Translations under genes and position numbers: made by a program
Notes under the pieces: generated by a model
What the model saw: the letters and a program-made list of their open reading frames with translations, nothing else
Told to the model about the DNA's origin: nothing
The model's database searches: none
Assembly: GCA_940337035.1 (NCBI GenBank)
Contig: OW679202.1
Span: 15,998,708-16,062,707 of the forward strand
From: Agriotes lineatus
Taxonomy: Eukaryota; Arthropoda; Insecta; Coleoptera; Elateridae
DNA length: 64,000 nucleotides
Direction of reading: 5' to 3'
In this document: in pieces, positions 11,540-22,639 of the stretch
Numbering within the stretch: the stretch's first letter is position 1
Layout of the letters: every line of letters begins with the position of its first letter

Positions 11540-13048
11540 ATGGCATACAGTTTTCCTGAATACGTAGACATGTATTTGATATTAGGCGAATGTGGCGGTA
11601 ATTGTCACCAAGCTTCAAATTTATATGCCGAACGTTATGTAAACTGGAGAAATCCTCATGCTCATGTTATTGAAAGACTAGATCGGCGCTGAAGAGAAAC
11701 AGGGAGAATAGAACCTATGCAGGGAGTTGGTGGATGGCGACCACGACATGTATTACAACCCGAAATAGAAGAAAACATCTTAAAGGTATTTGAAGACGAA
11801 CCTTGACAAAGTACCCGTTCTGTAGCTCGAAGATTTAATATTAGCCATACTGCTGTACATCGAGTGTTAAGAGAAAATCTCTTACATCCGTTTCACTTCC
11901 AGCTAGTCCATGAGTTGCTTCCGGAAGATTATCCGCGACGGATGGTGTTCTGCAGATGATTATTACGGTAACACGCAGTCAACACGGTTTTCATTGAAAA
12001 CATTTTATTGACGGATGTAGCCACATTTACCCGTAACGGAATGTTTAATATGCACAATATACACCACTGAACCAATGAAAACCCTTATGTCTTCCATCAA
12101 TCACCAGTTTAGATTCAGCGTCAATGTATGGGCTGGAATTATCAATAGTAATATAACAAGGGCAAGACATACATACTTACCGATCATTTTTTACACGCCA
12201 AGGGTCGAGTGCTGGTTGCAATGAAAACTGTCCCGAGGGCAGTTTTCTAAGGGCAACCAGCACGATGACTCTTGGCACGGGCAAAATTATATGTAGGTAA
12301 GTGTGTTGCCCGCGTTTATATTTTGAAGATTATTACACAAAACCAGTGTACGAATTATGATTTAAAATTGATCTAATAATGCCAAAAAATTCAAATTGCT
12401 TGTTTCTTGCATTTCTATTTCTAATTATGACACCATCTACGGGGTCGATAATCATCCCTAGGGAGCTTATCGCTTGGTAAGCAGCCCACGGGCTGATAAT
12501 CAGTTCGGGATTGGTCGATTTTCAAAAAATGCATGATTCTCATTGGATGATATCAGTCATGTGACAGTTGTGTGTAATAATGGAAAATAGACTAATAAGG
12601 CCACACATTTTGCCTCGTCGATTAAACGCCGAAAATGTTGTCAATTTTTTTTAACAACGATTTACCGGGATTATTGGAAGAAGTACCGTTACTTTTCAGG
12701 AGAGATATGTGGGCTCAGTTAGATGGACCTCCAGCCCACTGCGGGCTTGAAACTAGGGATTGGTTAAATCAAAACTTTCCAGAGCGGTGGATCGGGCGTG
12801 ATGCTCCGATACCATGGCCCGCAAGAAGTCCTTACATAAATGTCCTAGACTTTTTCTTTTGGGGCTTTTTAAAACCTCATGTTTATCAAGTAGAAATTGA
12901 AACCGAAGAGCGACTTATTGAACGGATAAATAATGCAGTTAGAGAAATACACAATCGTAACATGCTGCAAAATCTAATACCAAACATTCTTACTCGGTGT
13001 ACCAAATGTGTAGAATTTAGAGGTGCTCATTTTGAACAGCCATTGTAG
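11540..13048 (+). pseudogene. DUF4817-type transposase (broken)
   Basis: The ATG at 11540 opens MAYSFPEYVDMYLILGECGG, followed by NCHQASNLYAERYVNWRNPH, the family's N-terminal HTH. Next come RSVARRFNISHTAVHRVLRE, a second HTH, and HPFHFQLVHELLPEDYP. The DDE catalytic core is broken by an insertion after NVWAGI. It resumes with LPRRLNAENVVNFF, RDMWAQLDGPPAHC (one catalytic Asp present), WIGRDAPIPWPARSPYINVLDFFFWG and a C-terminal FRGAHFEQPL, close to family consensus. In-frame stops after DRR and DEP, the insertion, and a frameshift in an eight-T run at 12,641-12,650 make it a pseudogene. The last 137 codons are intact in one frame. Confidence 0.85.
12150..12600. mobile_element. Hairpin-rich insertion inside the transposase
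   Basis: This segment separates the transposase words NVWAGI and LPRRLN and has no protein similarity. It contains an imperfect palindrome at 12,161-12,310 whose inner part pairs gccaagg, gtgctggttgc and gaaaactg with their complements around a nine-base loop. Several shorter palindromes follow at 12,440-12,500 (ccctaggg, agcccacgggct). Exact ends and a target duplication could not be fixed. Confidence 0.6.
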
Positions 13049-13666
13049 CCAAAAAAGAGTATTAATTTAAATAAAACGCATTCAATCTTGATTTGTCTAT
13101 TATTTCAATAATTTTAGAGGATATCCATGAAAAACATAAACACATACTTGATTTAATTGCAGAATCACAAACATATACGATCAAGGGTAACTAAATGCAT
13201 GTCTCTTAGCTTTAAATTGTACAGCGTTGCCAAATTAAAAAAACTTTAAGTGCTTATAATTTAAAGACTCTTGGTGTAAGACCAAATTGGTGTTAAAGTT
13301 TTTTGCTTGTTTTTCAACGTAGAATTGCTTGCGGTAATTATTAGCCGCACGTTCTAATACACCCTGTATATCACTTATATTTTTACGATTTGGAAACGTC
13401 GATTAAAGTAAATAATTGCAAAAATTTAGTTAAATTCATAAAATTATACATACCTTTGAAGAAAGTCAAATAAAATATGACAGTTGTCAGAAGTTTGTGT
13501 GGTTAATATCACAAAGATATAATATTTGTTAATAGTTAAGTGACTGGGACCACCTCTATGCCATCCCACACGCCCATAGTATCCGTTTGTGAATTTTAAA
13601 AGTGATCTGTGCTGCGGTGTGGATTTGTATACCAAACATACACACATACTTTGAATTTTATTTATA

Positions 13667-13692
13667 AAAGAAGAAGAAGAAGAAGAAGAAGA
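13667..13692 (+). repeat. (GAA)n microsatellite
   Basis: About eight GAA/AGA units in a row. It may be the tail of a lost LINE, but no LINE sequence is recognisable next to it. Confidence 0.8.
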
Positions 13693-14738
13693 TAATTAAG
13701 ACGAACTTCAGATTACATTATGGAAAAACTTACTACTTCTAAAATTCGCAAAATAAACATAAATGCTAGGTGATCACAGATCACGCGTTATTAATGATTT
13801 CAGAATTAATGGATTTATGTTATTTTATACCCTAGAGACTATGATGCATTAAATGACGCAATATGAAGCAATAATAATTATATAGATAACTAGTAGCTAG
13901 GTGTTGATAAACATATTATTAAGAAATGCACGTAACTAATACTGAATGGGATCAACACATAACAATACAGGGTGTTTAGTTTTCGAGGTACAATAGGCAA
14001 CATTGGCAAATACCTCGATCAACGGTAAAACACAGCGCGTCGGATGGTTGCGTTATTTGACGTCAGCAGCGATGCATATCAAGTAACATGATAGTCCAGA
14101 GAAATTAGACATTGTTCTTCGGAAAAATTCCCGGAAAGCTGGATTTTGGTATGAGCCTTGATATTGTAGTTCTAAACAAAATGTCAAAAGTCCTCATCGA
14201 TCCGAGTGCCACTAAAAATTTTAAGGGGGGGCAAAGGTCACCAAAAACGGTATTTCGTGAATATATCGTTAACGGCCACTTTTACAGAAAAAATAATGAT
14301 TATCAAATTTGTAGCTTATAAAATTTCTAACAATAAAGATATCATAACTTTTATACGTAAAAGTAACAGTTTTGGAGATAATTCGATTTACAGAGTTGTA
14401 AGGAATAGATGCACTCCTCAATGGCATGTATATCTCATTGGAGTTGCGACTTTAAATATTCCAGAATTTCCTAGAGCCCATAAAAATAGAAAGAAATACA
14501 TATATAGTACACTGTAGTCTAGATAGAGAAGGAATGTGCTCCGAAAAGTGTCCCTCCGTTGTCATAAAACCTCAAGGGACATCTGCTTGCTATTCGTGTA
14601 GGAGCATAATAGTATATTATGTTATTAGGAGCAAAAATTATACTTTATTTGGCGTGGCTGGACTGTTTATCAGCCGAGCTTGCGAGGCAGATAATTGCAG
14701 CCGAGCCACATAAAGATACATTTGTTCCGAATAACATA

Positions 14739-15132
14739 CCGGGTGTCCATTCTCAAAGTCGAACATAGGCAATTAACATGAGTGCATTCACTCGTTCTTC
14801 ATTGAAATAATTAATTTTTCTGTAGATAATTTTAACAGACGTTGACAGAAAATACCTGATTTACTCCAATTAATTACCAATTTGTTTGACAAATGCTATC
14901 GAACTTGAAAAGCAAGGCATGGTATATTTAAAAATTCTCAAGTTTTAAATTAGTATTTTAAAATAAAAATCGCATCTTGAATATTATTATTGATATCGTT
15001 TGGTGCGTAATAATTTTATCTTTCCATTGATACCATTACTTTTCCTATAAGTTGAATTGGCGAGCAGGAATCGGCAAAAAAGTACAATGCAATGTTAATC
15101 GCCTATGTTCGACTTTGAGAACGGACACCCGG
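14739..15132 (+). mobile_element. MITE, 394 bp, TA-flanked
   Basis: Inverted ends read CCGGGTGTCC, then ATTCTCAAAGTCGAACATAGGC on the left and GTTCTCAAAGTCGAACATAGGC on the right (as reverse complement). TA dinucleotides flank both ends. No coding content. It is nested in the foldback element. Confidence 0.85.
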
Positions 15133-15249
15133 TATAGTATTTTTTCTTCAAACGTTTATAACAAATTATTTAAGAAATTTTGGGTAGAATGATAAATGTA
15201 GGGTGCTTTGGAGAGCGTCACTATGACTACACTATAAACAACGTTGTGA

Positions 15250-15465
15250 ACAAAATCTCGTCAGTCTTGCTTAAATGTAACACCCGATATAAATGACGTC
15301 CACACTTGCGACTCCACTGAAGATGTAGATCCATCACGTTTCCTGACTGAATCTATGGAAATAGAGAAGACAGCAGAAGAACAAGAAGAAGAAGAACAAG
15401 AAGAAGAAGAAGATGATGAAGAGGAAAGCATACCGATTGAAATAGAGTCTGAAAATGAATATTAA
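15250..15465 (+). CDS. Short acidic reading frame, unrecognised
   Basis: An open frame of about 71 codons without an ATG at its start lies in the centre of the foldback element. It reads through SCLNVTPDINDVHTCDSTED and PSRFLTESMEIEKTA and then into a Glu/Asp-rich C-terminus that ends IEIESENEY and a stop. The acidic run comes from a GAA/GAT-rich tract, so it may be low-complexity DNA that happens to be open. If real, it would be a terminal exon of a captured or TE-encoded gene. No splice partner was identified. Confidence 0.2.
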   Translation, partial: TKSRQSCLNVTPDINDVHTCDSTEDVDPSRFLTESMEIEKTAEEQEEEEQEEEEDDEEESIPIEIESENEY

Positions 15466-16100
15466 TAACTCCTGTTTTGAATCCAAAATTGATTAATGAA
15501 CAAGTTCATAATATTTCTTTTTAGATAAACATTTTTCAAACAAAAATATGCCTACTGGGGACACCACATGAAAAAACGCACCCTGTACTCTACCCCGTAG
15601 GTGGTGTGGAACAGAGTGCACGTTTCAACTCTGTAAATCGAATTATATCCAAAATTGTTACTTTTACGAATAAAAGTCATATCTTTATTGTTATAAATTT
15701 GATAAGCTACACATTTGATAATTAATATTTTTTCTGTAAAAGTGGACGTTAACGAGATATTCACGAAATACCGTTTTTGGTAACCTTTGCCCCCCCTTAA
15801 AATTTTTAGCGGCACTCGGATCGATGAGGACTTTTGAAATTTTGTTTAGAACCACAATATCAAGGCTCATACCAAAATCCAGCTTTCCGGGAATTTTTCC
15901 GAAGTTTTGCTTTTATTTTGTCTAATTTCACTGGACTATGATGCACTTTTGGTGGTGTGTGAAGTTGTTTTGAATCAAATTTAAATGTGTTTAGTTATTT
16001 CAACTGAGCACTCCCATCCGTTTTCTGTTTTTATAGATTTTCTAAAGTACAGGAAAGTCCAGGCGGGTTAGGCGACCGGCTTTGCTCATTTTGTATAGTT

Positions 16101-16720
16101 ATGTCAGCGGGCAAACCTTGCATTTATCCCCCTCTGATATGTGGCCGATGTGTCCACGGTGGCCGTTGTGTCCACGTCCGCTATGTGGCCGTTGTGTCCA
16201 CGGTGGCCGATGTGTCCAGGTCTGCTATGTGGGCGACGTGTCCAGAGTGGCCGATATGGACATACAAAAATTCTGTGTGGCCGTTGTGTCCAGTGGCCGT
16301 TGTGTCCAGTGTGGCCGTTGTGTCCACGTCTGATAAGTGGCCGAAGTGTCCACTGTGGCCGATATGGGCATACAAAAATTCTGTGTGGCCGTTGTGTCCA
16401 GTGGCCGTTGTGTCCAGTGTGGCCGTTGCGTCCACGTCTGATAAGTGGCCGAAGTGTCCACTGTGGCCGATATGGGCATACAAAAATTCTGTGTGGGCGT
16501 TGTGTCCAGTGGCCGTTGTGTCCACTGTGGCCGTTGTGTCCACGTCTGAAATGTGGCCGTAGTGTCCAGAGTGGCCGTTGTGTCCAGCTAACCCTGTGGC
16601 CGATACGTCCAAGGTGGCCGTTGTGTCCACATATCGCTTTTGGCCGTTGTGTCCAGTGTGGCCGATATGTCCATGCAAAATTACGTGTGGCCGTTGTGTC
16701 CAGTGGCCGTTGTGGTCTAG
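16101..16720 (-). repeat. Minisatellite array, right copy (inverted)
   Basis: This is the reverse complement of the array at 6,055-6,677, from the tail tatgtcagcggg to the last ggccgttgtgg. Comparing the long open frames that cross both arrays shows a single base difference near 16,430 over most of the length (one Val-to-Ala in one frame, the matching Cys-to-Arg in another). Flanking DNA outside the arrays is unrelated. It abuts a LINE ORF1 fragment on its right. Confidence 0.95.
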
Positions 16721-16734
16721 ACCCGTTTGCTGTA

Positions 16735-17175
16735 CATTTGTTGTTAGCGGGGGGTTTAATTTTTTAATTCTTTTGCGTTTATGTCCTTTGACTATTTGCC
16801 AGGTGTTAGTATTTTCGTTTACTTGTTCCCCCTCACCGTCATTCTCGTCTATTTCAATAGGTTGATCTGTCTTTTCTTTATTTTCTAAGTGATTTGAATA
16901 TTGCGCTAATTGTGATTATAAAGTTAAAAATGTTTGTGGCGCAAGTAAATACTGAGGCTGTATTGTTGGATAATATTGAGTGTTTGGGTATTGTAGGTTG
17001 GATGGCTGGTAGATTGTTTGATTTGATGGGAAATTAGGATTTTGTAGAATAATATCAGATGAACTGGCTTGGGAGGTGTTCATTGGCGGGTTGATTAGGG
17101 ATTGTTGCTGGGTAAACATGTATTGTTGTCCATTGTAGCCATTACCGGCTGGCAGCTTCGCTGCCTTAAATTAAT
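16735..17175 (-). pseudogene. Gln/Asn-rich LINE ORF1-like (gag-like) fragment
   Basis: On the - strand an open stretch reads NGYNGQQYMFTQQQSL, NTSQASSS, NLQYPNTQYYPTIQPQ and, after one stop codon, SQLAQYSNHLENKEK, GEGEQVNENTNTWQIVKGHK and RKRIKKLNPP. A low-complexity Gln/Asn/Pro N-terminus followed by an acidic stretch and W-Q-I-V-K-x-x-K-R is usual in ORF1 of Jockey-like LINEs, but I recognise it only by this general look. It is cut off at the minisatellite (16,720), so the array or a rearrangement removed the rest. Confidence 0.4.
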
Positions 17176-17867
17176 TCCCTCTTATTGTATGTAATTATTT
17201 TACTTACAGTTAGTGTTAAAAATTGTTAGCGGAAAGCGTTCTTGACCTCTCGTCTATCGTACGAACGTTATCACTCAACACACTTATGCTTGGCACACGT
17301 CTTGTTAGCTCGAGTGCATTCACACGAATCATAGAAAGAAAATAAAATAATTATTTGTGTTATATTTTTTGAAAATATGTGAGTCTAATAGCTATTTATG
17401 TATCAAGAGCAAGAAGTACGTGTTTATGGGGCGCGGCATGTGAATTATCCAGCGCACGTGTTACATAAAATTATGTTTACCATCGTAACAGAAGTATACA
17501 AATGTATTTCGGTGAAACTCTTTCTGTCACGCCTAATTAGATATGTTGACATACAAAGCATCACCAATGGTTAACGAGCAATAAAAACGTCAAATTAAAA
17601 GTGGTAAAACATTCACCTTTGACAGTAAAAAATGTGCAAAAACATGTTTTGTTAAAATTTGATAATTTTGGTAAGTATAACCCTTCCCTTCGCTTCGTAC
17701 GTTTGGTTTCTATTATACATTTTTTAACAGTTTCCTGTCATTTATTTCGTTTATTTTATTTTTACATGTTGGTGTTAAAATGGCAAGCACTAGTTCTACA
17801 TCCATATATATAATAGACTTGTCCGGGAAGCTGGTCCGTTCGGGACGCTGTTTCAGCAGCCAAACCG

Positions 17868-18155
17868 TAAGAGATAGAGAAAAAAGTTATTAAAGTTATA
17901 TGTCTGGAATGGTCATGTCAGGTCAGGAACCGAATTTCAGTCACGTGACTCTTCCGGTTTTGGAGAAATCACAAAAAAGACCGTTTTTCAAATAGAACGC
18001 CAGCCAAACGGAGCTGCGACCCTCTGCGCCTTAAAACCTCGATCGGTTAGGCAACCACTTTGACACCTTCCAGGTCTGGGTACAGTTTTTATTTAATACG
18101 CGTTCTATTTGAAAAACGGTCTTTATTGTTTTTTTAAATGAGACATTTGTCCACA
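17868..18155 (+). repeat. Dispersed repeat, copy 2, with internal palindrome
   Basis: It matches the repeat at 5,627-5,895 at both ends. In this copy the middle is an inverted repeat: aaagaccgtttttcaaatag near 17,977 mirrors ctatttgaaaaacggtcttt near 18,107. The 5.6-kb copy has only the right half of that palindrome. Confidence 0.65.
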
Positions 18156-18697
18156 ATTTTTCCAAATCAAACGTTACGAAAGGAATGGTTTGAAAACTTA
18201 AGTTATGGCTCTTCAAACGACTTTACTTATTTAATCCTTTTCATTATCTATTTTTATTTAAATACAACTACAGGAAAGAGCTGTTGTTTGTAGCTTTTAT
18301 TTTGAAGAAAGTTGTTTCAGACTAGCTTTTTTTGTCGAAGACTATTTGGGCATACTGCAGTGCCTGCACTTTCTTTATCACGTTTGTAATTACTTAAATA
18401 TAATTAAAAATTTACCTAGACAATATAATCCATTTCAAATCATACTTTACTCCTTGAACCAGTTGCCTTATCAGGGTTTTTCGTTTGCATGAATTACAAC
18501 ACAACACAAAATTGTTGATAAATTACTTTACCAATTCTAACAAACATACGAGTTCAAAACCTTTCGCGAAAAAAATATTAAAGCTGTAAATCTAGAATGG
18601 AAGTACACGATATTGCAACTATATTACACAATTCATAACTATGTTAAATTCAGGACTATAGATCCTTTTTCTACTGACACTGCATTTAAAAAAATAA

Positions 18698-18886
18698 TTG
18701 TTAAAGCACATATTTGTCTGTGTAGCTGTCATTTATTTGTTACCGCAGGTATGCGGCGCTAAAACACCCACAATTGAAATTTTCTCAGAAACGGACACGG
18801 CTTCCTTGATTTGCGAAACCGACGAAACTTTTAGTCTCACATTAATCCAGGATGCCGTAGAAACGGAAAATATATGGGTTTTCTAA
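18698..18886 (+). CDS. Small open frame with a signal-peptide-like start, unrecognised
   Basis: An open frame of 62 codons, starting at a TTG rather than an ATG, begins LLKHIFVCVAVIYLLPQVCG, which looks like a secretory signal ending before AKTPT. It continues TIEIFSETDTASLICETDET and FSLTLIQDAVETENIWVF, then stops. A possible splice acceptor (ttaccgcag) lies inside, so the true exon, if any, could start there. No family was recognised and no further exons were found nearby. Confidence 0.15.
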   Translation: MLKHIFVCVAVIYLLPQVCGAKTPTIEIFSETDTASLICETDETFSLTLIQDAVETENIWVF

Positions 18887-18899
18887 GAAATGATTAGGC

Positions 18900-21400
18900 C
18901 GTATAAAGTAACGTTTGTCTCACAATTTAGCAGGGCGAGCATGCTAGTTATTTATGTACCAAGGGCATTATGAAGATGTTTATGCCCTAGGGGTATACAC
19001 ATCAGCAATGCCCGTGGTGCATACTACGTTTTGTTTTCCACTTTGAATACGTTAAAAAATGCAAAAGATTGAAACAACGGTCGTAATAATTACGCCCTCT
19101 CACCATGACAGGGCATAATAAGCGGACGTTATAGTTACGCCCGCTATTTACACCCTCGGGTGTTATGCACTGCTTTATATCAAGTGGCAATGAGACTAGG
19201 ACCATACCTATCTATATCTCCTTTCTGATAGATTAGATATGGTTAAAATGGTCCACTTGCGATTTTACCGGAAGTGCAATTAACTTTTTTTATAGGATTA
19301 CCCTGTATATTTTATATTCCTTGGAATGTATGGTAAAAATTACATACGATAGTCTAGCAATTTTGTAATTCTTATAAACAAAATGTTTGTTTGTTTCAAA
19401 CTTCATATTTTAATATAGAACAGCGTGACTGGAGAAAATATGTTTTAATTGACTTCAGTAATTCACAACATTGCACCAATTAGATCAATAAAAAACCCCC
19501 CATAAACGAATAAAATTTGCAAATCGTGTTTTTTGAGAAAAAATATTCTTTTACAAATGACACCTGCCATCATGCCATTAGATAGAAAATTTAATTACCA
19601 ATCTAACGATGTGCATCATGTACTACTTTATATTTATTTAAAACTGAAAAGTGTTTATTTAATAAAGTGTTAAAATAGTTATGTTATGACTACAAGAAAA
19701 TTTGGTAACACTGTCGTATGCAGTTTAAATCGTAGATTCCGAAAAACATAAAATATTGTTAAGGTTAAGGCTCCACATTGTTTTGCCTATAATTTTATGT
19801 TTATAATTAAATTGTAATCAATTTAATTGTCCTACTTATTTATTTTAAATATAAAAAAATATTTTCGGCTAGCTCCTGTAGATACTCTTGACTGAAAATC
19901 AGAGCGGATTCTTTTTATCTAGATTGCTTATTCTGAAATTTGATGTTCCTATTTGAATTATGACAATTCTAAACTTCTGTCAAATGGTACGTCAAACTAG
20001 TTTTTGAAAATGTCAATCACAAATACTTCATCGTTACATTGGTCATACTACAATCTCAAATAATAAGCACTCCCTTAATTAAATTAATTCACTTTAATCT
20101 TTATTTTCTATCAGTTCTTATTTAATATCTGAATTCATTTACCTTTTATTGAACTCTGCAACTGATCACACCACACATCCAAACAGACCCCAGTCGTAGT
20201 TGTGTTTCATTAATATTCAATCCAAATTACTGATTTGAAGTACGTTACAGCTTAGCACCAAGAATCCTAACCAGAGACAAGCCACCAGACATCACTTGAC
20301 AAGCCCCAAAAACATGCTCACTCTGCCAACAACTTAGATGCCACCCTCTTCCCTTGTAAATCGTTCCTTGTTATCCAATTCAATCGATGCAAATATAAAA
20401 TGTAATCTTAAAATAAACTTTATTCAGTATTCCTCTTCCTTTTATTTGCTTTTGTAGATTATAACTGTTTTAGTTTAGTATTACCACATTCTTTATCTTC
20501 CTCCATATAGTCTGCATACCTTCTATCCATTTACATTTTATTTTATTTCTTTTATACCACGCTAATGTTATTTTAAACTCCAACCCTTCCATACACCAAA
20601 CATGTTTTATAAACTTTTTAAAAGGGTTTATTTATTAGTTTCTAATTACAAAATTCGGTTACATGCTTTTCGTTTCAAAATTTTCTATATCAATAATAAT
20701 ACATCTCCTTAGCGATTTAGCTTATTTTTGCAATCCAACACACTATAAAAGCTTTATTATTTCATTAATACTTACTATGTTCAATATTATATTTCGAAAA
20801 AGCATTTGTCATCAATTTCCAATTTCATTTTAGATATTAAATTAAGTTAGAATCCTTCTGCTTCTCAATCAGCTTCATTTTATTAAATTATAAATTCTAT
20901 TTCCTTTATTTACTAAATGCACCTTAATAATTTTAATATCCAATTCATATCTAACCCCATTATTTTCAATTACTTTTTTCTTTTCACATCACTAATCTAA
21001 TTTTTTAGACCCTTGTACCAATATCGTAATAATATATAGGGTGATCCCCTAAAAAAATAAAGTTAATGACATTTACAGTGAAACCGAAAGTCGAACCACA
21101 TTGTATCTGTCTGTCAACCGGAAATTAGGAATACACATATGTTCATTCAAAATTATTGCATATGTATTACACTCCAGTAAAACGTATGTTTGTTGCTATG
21201 GATGGCTGTAGTTGAGAGTTTTTTTCAAGCATACTACAAAAAAACATACTCGTACAAGCAGAATAAGCGACGTGAGTTTTTACTAAGCAACCAAAGTTTG
21301 TAAATAATCAACTTAAATAAATCTGCCACTTTCGTAATATTCGGTGTTTTATAATTAAGAAAATAGCACGAAACACAATTTCGTACTTTTGAAAAGTGAG
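18900..21400. other. No gene seen
   Basis: AT-rich intergenic DNA. Around 18,960-19,200 there are several short inverted words (gggcataa / ttatgccc types) but no defined element. A TIR-like word tatatagggtgatccc at 21,034 has no visible partner. Confidence 0.5.
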
Positions 21401-21404
21401 AATA

Positions 21405-21930
21405 GTGACCCTCTTGCAGAATAGACTCAGCCAAAGAGAAGTTTCAGATGTCCCAAGAATTTATAAAAAAATACAGGGAGACTAATGATGATAAATATAA
21501 ACCAGGAAAGGGTAACTACACCTAAACAAAACCGCCAAATTGTTCTGATAGTGCCGCACAAATAAAATTTCGAAAAATGGAACGAACTAATATCTCGAGA
21601 CACACTGTTCGTAGGTGTTTGAAATTGAACAATTTACATCTTCAAAGGCCTCTTTATGTGCCGAGACTAACTCAGCAACACAAAACCACTCGCCTGAGTT
21701 GCGACCTATCGTACCATTGCAGTCGAAGAATATCTACAAGAAGAGGATATCACAAGGTTATGGTGGCCAGCAAATTCGCTTGATATGAATCCCATTAAAC
21801 ATGCTTGGGGCATGCTTAAAACTCGAATTAGAAACGGAAACAATCCACGTTTAACTTTGAGAGAATTGAAAGATGCTGCTCAAGAGAAATAGAATGCAAT
21901 TTCTTAAGGGCACATTGAATGTCCAAGGAG
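21405..21930 (+). pseudogene. Tc1-like transposase (middle deleted)
   Basis: A Tc1 transposase relic. The N-terminal HTH is visible as LLQNRLSQREVSDVPRIYKK, and, after a shift, YRETNDDKYKPGKGN. The second HTH reads ERTNISRHTVRRCLK and RPLYVPRLTQQHKTTRL. The first catalytic part is missing; the sequence jumps to VEEYLQEEDITRLWWPANSL, then DMNPIKHAWGMLKTRI and LTLRELKDAAQEK, where D/N-P-I-x-H-x-W is the third-acid region of Tc1. Frameshifts and the deletion make it inactive. Confidence 0.8.
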
Positions 21931-22174
21931 GGCACACAGATTATTATTAAACTTAGCTTTTTGGTTTTTATTATTTGTTTTATGACATTATTGAATGTTG
22001 CATTTAATTTAAAGACTTTAGAAAACTTATGAAGAAGCTGACAGCATGAGCAGTGAAACGTTAATTTCAAATCAACGACCATGGCAAAACCCCGAAGAAC
22101 CTATCATTAACATTAAACCACTCAAAGAGTATTGAAGAAACAATTTCAATGTGTTTGACTAAATAACAAGTAAC

Positions 22175-22245
22175 ACGAAAGTGGTCGTTGTGTCCAATGT
22201 GGATATTATGGCGGTGAACGTTGTGACCAGGGTGCCAGCCTACTT
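22175..22245 (-). repeat. Degenerate trace of the 15-bp minisatellite
   Basis: gtggtcgttgtgtccaatgt followed by ggatattatg resembles three to four units of the array at 16.1-16.7 kb (ggccgttgtgtcc, gtggccgatatg). In translation the - strand gives GHNVHRHNIHIGHNDH, against GHNGH repeats in the arrays. Confidence 0.45.
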
Positions 22246-22639
22246 GTATGCATCTCATGGGTGATTTGATGTGTGATGTGTGAAAATTTCGAAGCCATTA
22301 TTATTTTCTTTGGTATGAATCAATAAATATATGATTTTCTCGCATGATTATATTCATAACAATCCTTGGAGTCAATATAACATTTAAAAAAAAGTTGACT
22401 GTCGTTGCTCAGGTGTATTTTTAATTAAAAAATATTGTTTTCAGTCAGATTATAGCGGGTTCTGAACCATTTTATTGGCTGTTTGAATTTTGAAAATTGA
22501 AGGCTAAATAACGATGCTATGGCTCTGGCCGTTTTTCATGCATCTCGCGTATACGAAAGGCCATTTAAGAACAGAATGTGTAGAATTTTGTACGTGGCTA
22601 TCACCTCACAGTCTTCGGTCGGAAAATGAAGGAAAATGC

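Larger units (their letters stand above)
11075..13366 (+). mobile_element. DUF4817-type Tc1/mariner-superfamily transposon
   Basis: Terminal inverted repeats start CAGGGTGTATTAAAAC on the left and CAGGGTGTATTAGAAC on the right (reverse complement), each followed by TGCGGCTAATAA. The element is flanked by TA on both sides (11073-74 and 13367-68). It contains a broken transposase (11540-13048) that is itself interrupted by a hairpin-rich insertion at about 12,150-12,600. Without that insertion the element would be about 1.8 kb. Confidence 0.85.
14086..15945 (+). mobile_element. Foldback element with about 330-bp inverted arms
   Basis: The arms 14,086-14,410 and 15,590-15,945 are inverted copies sharing atagtccag, gaaattagac, ttcggaaaaattcccggaaag and cgatccgagtgcc in the same order. 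The left arm contains a G-run, the right the matching C-run. The 1.2-kb centre holds a nested 394-bp MITE, a 74-nt hairpin and a short acidic reading frame. No target duplication is evident. Frames within the arms are not coding. Confidence 0.75.

Noticed and set aside
14112..14517. Frames in the left foldback arm (MPLKILRGGK type)
   Set aside because: The same words occur on the opposite strand in the right arm (15,815-15,552). They follow from the inverted repeat and have no conserved protein content.
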